64,000 nucleotides of DNA from Rubrivivax sp. (GTDB lineage: Bacteria > Pseudomonadota > Gammaproteobacteria > Burkholderiales > Burkholderiaceae_C): assembly GCA_016789955.1 (NCBI GenBank), contig JAEUPB010000085.1:62001-126000 (forward strand), in the 5' to 3' direction. The position numbers and the translations under genes are program-made. This document shows, in pieces, positions 60,473 to 64,000 of this stretch. The notes beneath the pieces are model-generated. The model was not told the origin of the DNA. It did not search any database and worked only from the letters and a program-made list of their open reading frames with translations. Positions within the stretch are counted from its first letter, which is position 1, and each line of letters opens with the position of its first letter.

Positions 60473-61867
60473 TCAGGCCCTGACCCAGCTCGTGCCGGTG
60501 GCGGAGTCCTTCAGCACGACGCCTTGCTCCATGAGCTCGCGCCGGATCGCATCGGCCCGAGCGTAGTCGCGCGCCGCCTTGGCGGCGGCACGCTCCTCGA
60601 TGAGCTGCGCGATCCGGGCCTCGTCGATCGAGACGCCGGCCTGCAGGAAGGCGCGCGGCGCTTGCTGCAGCACACCCAGCACCGACCCCAGGCTGCGCAG
60701 CAGCGGAGCCGCGCTCGCATCGCCGCGGTTGGCCTGGCCGGCCAGCTCGAACAGCACGGCAAGGGCTTCGGGCGTGTTGAAGTCGTCGTTCATGGCCGCG
60801 CGGAACGCAAGCGCTCGCGCATCGGTCCAGTCGATCCGGTCGGCCGGCGCGCCGGCCGACGGCGGAGCCGCGCTGTCGAGCGCCGTGTACAGGCGACGCA
60901 AGGCAGTCCGTGCGTCGTCGAGGTTCGCATCCGCGAAGTTCAGCGGGCTGCGGTAATGCGTGCGCATCATGAAGAAACGCAGCGTCTCGCCGTCGTAGCG
61001 CTTCAGCACGTCGGCGATGGTGAAGAAGTTGCCCAGCGACTTCGACATCTTCTCGTTGTCGATGTTCAGGAAGCCGTTGTGCACCCACATCGCCACGAAC
61101 GGGCCGCCGCTGGCGCCTTCGCTCTGCGCGATCTCGTTCTCGTGGTGCGGAAAGGTCAGGTCCAGCCCGCCGCCGTGGATGTCAAACGGTTCCCCCAGCA
61201 ACGCCGCGCTCATCGCAGAGCACTCGATGTGCCAACCCGGGCGCCCCGGGCCGTAGGGGCTCGGCCATTGGGCATCAGCCGGTTCCTCAGGCTTGGCCGA
61301 CTTCCACAGCACGAAGTCGAGTGGATCCTCCTTGTCGCCGAGCACGGCCACGCGCTCGCCGGCCCGCAATTCGTCGAGCGACTTGCCTGACAGCTTGCCG
61401 TAGCCTGGAAAGCGCCGCACGGCGTAATTGACGTCGCCGCCGGCCGCGCGGTAGGCCAGTCCCTTCTCCTCGAGTCGCCCGATCATCGAGAGCATCTGCG
61501 GCACGTAGTCGGTGGCGCGCGGTTCCGCCGTCGGTGCGAGCGTGCCGATCGCCGCCAGGTCGCGATGCATCGCCGCGATCATCTCGTCGGTCAGCGTGCG
61601 GATCGGGATGCCGCGCTCGACGGCCCGGCGGATGATCTTGTCTTCGATGTCGGTGATGTTGCGCACGTAGGTGACGCGCAGTCCCGAGGCGAGCAGCCAC
61701 CGGTAGATCACGTCGAAGGCCAGCATCATGCGGGCATGGCCCACGTGGCAGAGGTCGTACACGGTGATGCCGCACACGTACATGCGCACGTGGCCGGGCT
61801 GCAGCGGCGCGAAGGGCTCCAGACGGCGCGTGAGGGTGTTGTGGATGTGTAGCGTCGAGGCCGTCAT
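60473..61867 (-). CDS. cysS: Cysteinyl-tRNA synthetase
   Basis: Class I synthetase of 464 residues. Zinc/cysteine ligands include Cys32 in [10 protein letters not shown], Cys216 in WHIECSAMS and His241 in [12 protein letters not shown]. The HIGH motif reads HVGH (41-44) and KMSKS is at 273-277. The start at 61867 ([10 protein letters not shown]) gives the expected length; the longer frame upstream lies antisense to the TPR gene. Confidence 0.96.
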   Translation of the reverse strand: MTASTLHIHNTLTRRLEPFAPLQPGHVRMYVCGITVYDLCHVGHARMMLAFDVIYRWLLASGLRVTYVRNITDIEDKIIRRAVERGIPIRTLTDEMIAAMHRDLAAIGTLAPTAEPRATDYVPQMLSMIGRLEEKGLAYRAAGGDVNYAVRRFPGYGKLSGKSLDELRAGERVAVLGDKEDPLDFVLWKSAKPEEPADAQWPSPYGPGRPGWHIECSAMSAALLGEPFDIHGGGLDLTFPHHENEIAQSEGASGGPFVAMWVHNGFLNIDNEKMSKSLGNFFTIADVLKRYDGETLRFFMMRTHYRSPLNFADANLDDARTALRRLYTALDSAAPPSAGAPADRIDWTDARALAFRAAMNDDFNTPEALAVLFELAGQANRGDASAAPLLRSLGSVLGVLQQAPRAFLQAGVSIDEARIAQLIEERAAAKAARDYARADAIRRELMEQGVVLKDSATGTSWVRA

Positions 61868-61913
61868 GGGCGCGCCGATAGAATCGAAAACCAGTATAGC
61901 GGCGGGCCTTTCG
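61868..61913. promoter_or_regulatory. Divergent promoter region of cysS and the TPR gene
   Basis: A 46-base AT-richer gap. On the minus strand TATACT (61898-61893) is a good -10 for cysS; on the plus strand TAGAAT (61879-61884) is a possible -10 for the TPR gene. No clear -35 for either. Confidence 0.35.
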
Positions 61914-62447
61914 ATGCGTGGTGTTCCCTGGTTGATGCTGCTCGCGTGGGTCTCGCTGCCTGCCCGCGCCGATGTCGCCTCCGACATCCAGGCTGCGCTC
62001 ACCCGCGGGGACGCGGGTGCTGCGCTGGCGCGCAGCGCGGCCGCCATGCAGGCCCCCGCGCCAGGCCCGCGCGTGCGCTTCCTGCATGGCGTCGCGCTGC
62101 TCGAGTCCGGCCGCAACGCCGAGGCGATGTCCGTCTTCTCCGCGCTCACGCAGGATTACCCGCAACTGCCCGAGCCCTACAACAACATCGCGGCACTGCA
62201 CGCCCGCGCCGGCGACTGGAACCAGGCGCGGCAGGCGCTCGAGACGGCACTGCGCAACGACCCTGGCAATCGCCTGGCCCGCGAGAACCTCGGCGACGTG
62301 TACCTGCAGCTGGCCATCGGCGCATGGCGCGAGGCCAGCGTGCCCGAGCGCACCGAAGCGGGCCTTGCGCGCAAGATCCGCTATGCCACCGCCATCGCCT
62401 CGCAGATCGCCGCGGCGGGTGCGCGGATGCCCTCCGACGGCCGTTGA
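61914..62447 (+). CDS. Exported tetratricopeptide-repeat protein
   Basis: Protein of 177 residues with a signal peptide (about 1-18, cleavage after ARA) and two to three TPR units: [42 protein letters not shown], and [21 protein letters not shown] periplasmic protein-interaction module upstream of two cyclophilins; a chaperone role would fit but is inference. Confidence 0.82.
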   Translation: MRGVPWLMLLAWVSLPARADVASDIQAALTRGDAGAALARSAAAMQAPAPGPRVRFLHGVALLESGRNAEAMSVFSALTQDYPQLPEPYNNIAALHARAGDWNQARQALETALRNDPGNRLARENLGDVYLQLAIGAWREASVPERTEAGLARKIRYATAIASQIAAAGARMPSDGR

Positions 62448-62488
62448 AGTCTCCGCCGACCCTTCATTTCCCCACCCGAACGTTTCAC

Positions 62489-63058
62489 ATGACCAAACAG
62501 TTGTCGGGCCGCGCGCTCGTGATCGGACTCCTCGCCCTGGCAGCCGCCTTGCCGGCCTGGGCGCAGAAGGTGCGCCTCGCCACGTCGATGGGCGACATCG
62601 TCGTCGAGGTCGATGCCGAGAAGGCGCCGAAGTCGGCAGCCAACTTCCTCCAGTACGCGAAGTCCGGTCACTACGATGGCACAGTCTTCCATCGCGTCAT
62701 CGAGAACTTCATGATCCAGGGCGGCGGCTTCAAGCCCGACCTGACGCAGAAGCCCACCCGCGCGCCGATTCCGCTGGAAAGCCGCAACGGCCTGAACAAC
62801 GTGCGGGGCACTCTCGCGATGGCACGCACGAGCGACCCCAACTCCGCCACGTCGCAGTTCTTCATCAACGTCGTCGACAATGCCTTCCTCGATGCGGCGA
62901 ACGCACGCGATGGCCAGGGCTACGCGGTGTTCGGCAAGGTGGTCGAAGGCATGGATGTCGTCGATCGCATCCGCGGCGTGCCCGTGGGCTCGGCGGGACC
63001 GCACCAGAACGTGCCGGCGACGCCGGTGCTGCTACGCAAAGCGACCGTGGAGAATTGA
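62489..63058 (+). CDS. ppiA: Periplasmic peptidyl-prolyl cis-trans isomerase (cyclophilin A)
   Basis: Cyclophilin of 189 residues with a signal peptide (about 1-25, ending AWAQ). Active-site elements: [17 protein letters not shown] (Arg of FHR), [21 protein letters not shown], and GQGYAVFGKVVEGMDVVDRI. Folding catalyst in the periplasm. The stop is immediately followed by the ATG of the cytosolic paralogue (TGAATG). Confidence 0.95.
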   Translation: MTKQLSGRALVIGLLALAAALPAWAQKVRLATSMGDIVVEVDAEKAPKSAANFLQYAKSGHYDGTVFHRVIENFMIQGGGFKPDLTQKPTRAPIPLESRNGLNNVRGTLAMARTSDPNSATSQFFINVVDNAFLDAANARDGQGYAVFGKVVEGMDVVDRIRGVPVGSAGPHQNVPATPVLLRKATVEN

Positions 63059-63562
63059 ATGACCCGAAAAGTGCTGCTGGACACCACCAAGGGTGCCATC
63101 ACGATCGAACTCGATGACGCCGCTGCGCCGGAGAGCGTCCGCAACTTCCTCGCCTACGTCGCCGCGGGCCACTACGACGGCACCGTGTTCCACCGTGTGA
63201 TCAAGGGGTTCATGGTGCAGGGCGGTGGCTTCGAACAGGGCATGAAGCAGAAGTCGACCCGCGAGCCGATCACCAACGAGGCCAACAACGGGTTGAAGAA
63301 CCGGCACTACACCCTGGCAATGGCCCGTACGTCCGATCCGCACTCGGCCACCGCGCAGTTCTTCATCAACACTGCCGACAACGGCTTCCTCGACCACACC
63401 GCACCGAGCGCTCAAGGCTGGGGCTACGCCGTGTTCGGTCGGGTGGTCGACGGTACCGACGTCGTCGACGCCATCGAGGGCGTGCGCACGGGCCGCAGCG
63501 GATTCCACAACGACGTACCCGTCGAGGACGTCGTGATCCAGCGAGCGACCGAACTGGCTTGA
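63059..63562 (+). CDS. ppiB: Cytosolic peptidyl-prolyl cis-trans isomerase (cyclophilin B)
   Basis: Cyclophilin of 167 residues without a signal peptide. Same core as its neighbour: [40 protein letters not shown] and [20 protein letters not shown]. The two genes look like an ancient tandem duplication with one copy exported. The stop overlaps the lpxH TTG (TTGA). Confidence 0.95.
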   Translation: MTRKVLLDTTKGAITIELDDAAAPESVRNFLAYVAAGHYDGTVFHRVIKGFMVQGGGFEQGMKQKSTREPITNEANNGLKNRHYTLAMARTSDPHSATAQFFINTADNGFLDHTAPSAQGWGYAVFGRVVDGTDVVDAIEGVRTGRSGFHNDVPVEDVVIQRATELA

Positions 63563-64000
63563 GCACGCCGACGATCGCCGCGCCGCCCACCTGGCGCGCG
63601 ATCGACTTCCTGTCCGACCTGCACCTGTCGGGCGCGATGCCGAAGACGGCGGCGGCTTGGCGCGAACACCTGCTGCACACCGACGCCGACGCCGTCGTCA
63701 TCCTCGGGGATCTCTTCGAGGTGTGGGTGGGCGACGACGCCCGCTCGCTGCCGTTCGAGGCGTCGTGCGTGCGGGCATTGGCGCAGGCGGCAACTCGGCG
63801 GTCGTTGATGGTGATGGTGGGCAACCGTGACTTCCTGATGGGGCCGGCGCTGCTCGCCGACTGTGGTGCGATCTGCCTGCACGACCCGACCGTGATCGAG
63901 GCGTTCGGCGAGCGAACGCTGATCGCGCATGGCGACGCCTGGTGCCTGGGCGATGTCGACTATCAGCGGTTCCGCAGGCTGGTGCGCAGCGAGGCCTGGC
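63559..64000 (+). CDS. lpxH: UDP-2,3-diacylglucosamine diphosphatase LpxH, 3'-truncated by window edge
   Basis: First 147 codons of the lipid A pathway pyrophosphatase. Calcineurin-like metal motifs are complete as far as the window goes: [32 protein letters not shown] and [17 protein letters not shown]. The best start is TTG at 63559 overlapping the ppiB stop; no ATG lies upstream of the first motif. Presence of lipid A synthesis confirms a Gram-negative cell. Confidence 0.92.
   Translation, partial: MSTPTIAAPPTWRAIDFLSDLHLSGAMPKTAAAWREHLLHTDADAVVILGDLFEVWVGDDARSLPFEASCVRALAQAATRRSLMVMVGNRDFLMGPALLADCGAICLHDPTVIEAFGERTLIAHGDAWCLGDVDYQRFRRLVRSEAW

Overview
The window is very GC-rich bacterial chromosome carrying about 60 densely packed protein genes, one tRNA gene and no visible phage, insertion sequence, CRISPR array or rRNA. 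Gene order and protein type point to a betaproteobacterium of the order Burkholderiales, probably a Rubrivivax/Leptothrix/Methylibium-like lineage. The main clues are the smc-zipA-ligA block, a dapC-dapD-pilU-dapE-prmB operon, cysS-accA-tilS-lysC followed by tRNA-Ser, a DUF4936-ygfZ pair facing mltG-tmk-holB-pilZ-tatD, and an aerobic phenylacetate cluster. This placement is inferred from gene content; no search was run.

Region by region. 1-6.9 kb: the 3' part of paaG followed by paaI, paaK, paaABCDE and a TetR regulator, giving phenylacetate activation, ring epoxidation and isomerisation. 6.8-11 kb: an unrecognised protein, a VanZ-like membrane protein, an alpha-methylacyl-CoA racemase and a Nudix plus metallo-beta-lactamase fusion. 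11-20.5 kb: a proteolysis-flavoured block with prolyl oligopeptidase, aat and bpt on the minus strand and, facing away, a coiled-coil periplasmic protein, an M3 peptidyl-dipeptidase, a biotin-carrier/carboxyltransferase fusion and a core methionine synthase. 20.6-27 kb: Tim44-like protein, YdcF, MsrA, two small unknowns, an HhH protein, LexA and an asparaginase. Two tandem LexA boxes lie between lexA and the asparaginase gene.

27-43.7 kb: ABC-F ATPase, prmB and the lysine-biosynthesis genes dapE/dapD/dapC with a PilU-like ATPase among them, then a SET-domain protein coupled to queF. Next come smc and zipA, gor on the opposite strand, ligA and def. 43.8-56 kb: a DUF6600 envelope protein, divergent tesA and ybbA, DUF4936/ygfZ, mltG-tmk-holB-pilZ, tatD with an ankyrin protein, two overlapping antisense small genes, a WYL regulator divergent from a membrane cyclic-nucleotide-binding protein, and a small periplasmic protein. 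56-64 kb: tRNA-Ser(GCU), lysC, tilS, accA, an AlkA-like glycosylase and cysS on the minus strand. Divergent from these are a TPR protein, two cyclophilins and the 5' part of lpxH, cut by the window edge.

Most neighbours in operons overlap by ATGA, GTGA or TGATG junctions, which implies widespread translational coupling. The items most worth a second look are the dual SOS boxes that could place an asparaginase under LexA, an 8-residue duplication in the LexA linker, the POP-aat-bpt operon, the Nudix-MBL fusion, the carboxyltransferase fusion that lacks a carboxylase, the SET-queF pair, gor inside the smc-zipA-ligA block, and the WYL/Popeye-like pair. I did not find a clear-cut new defence or mobile system.
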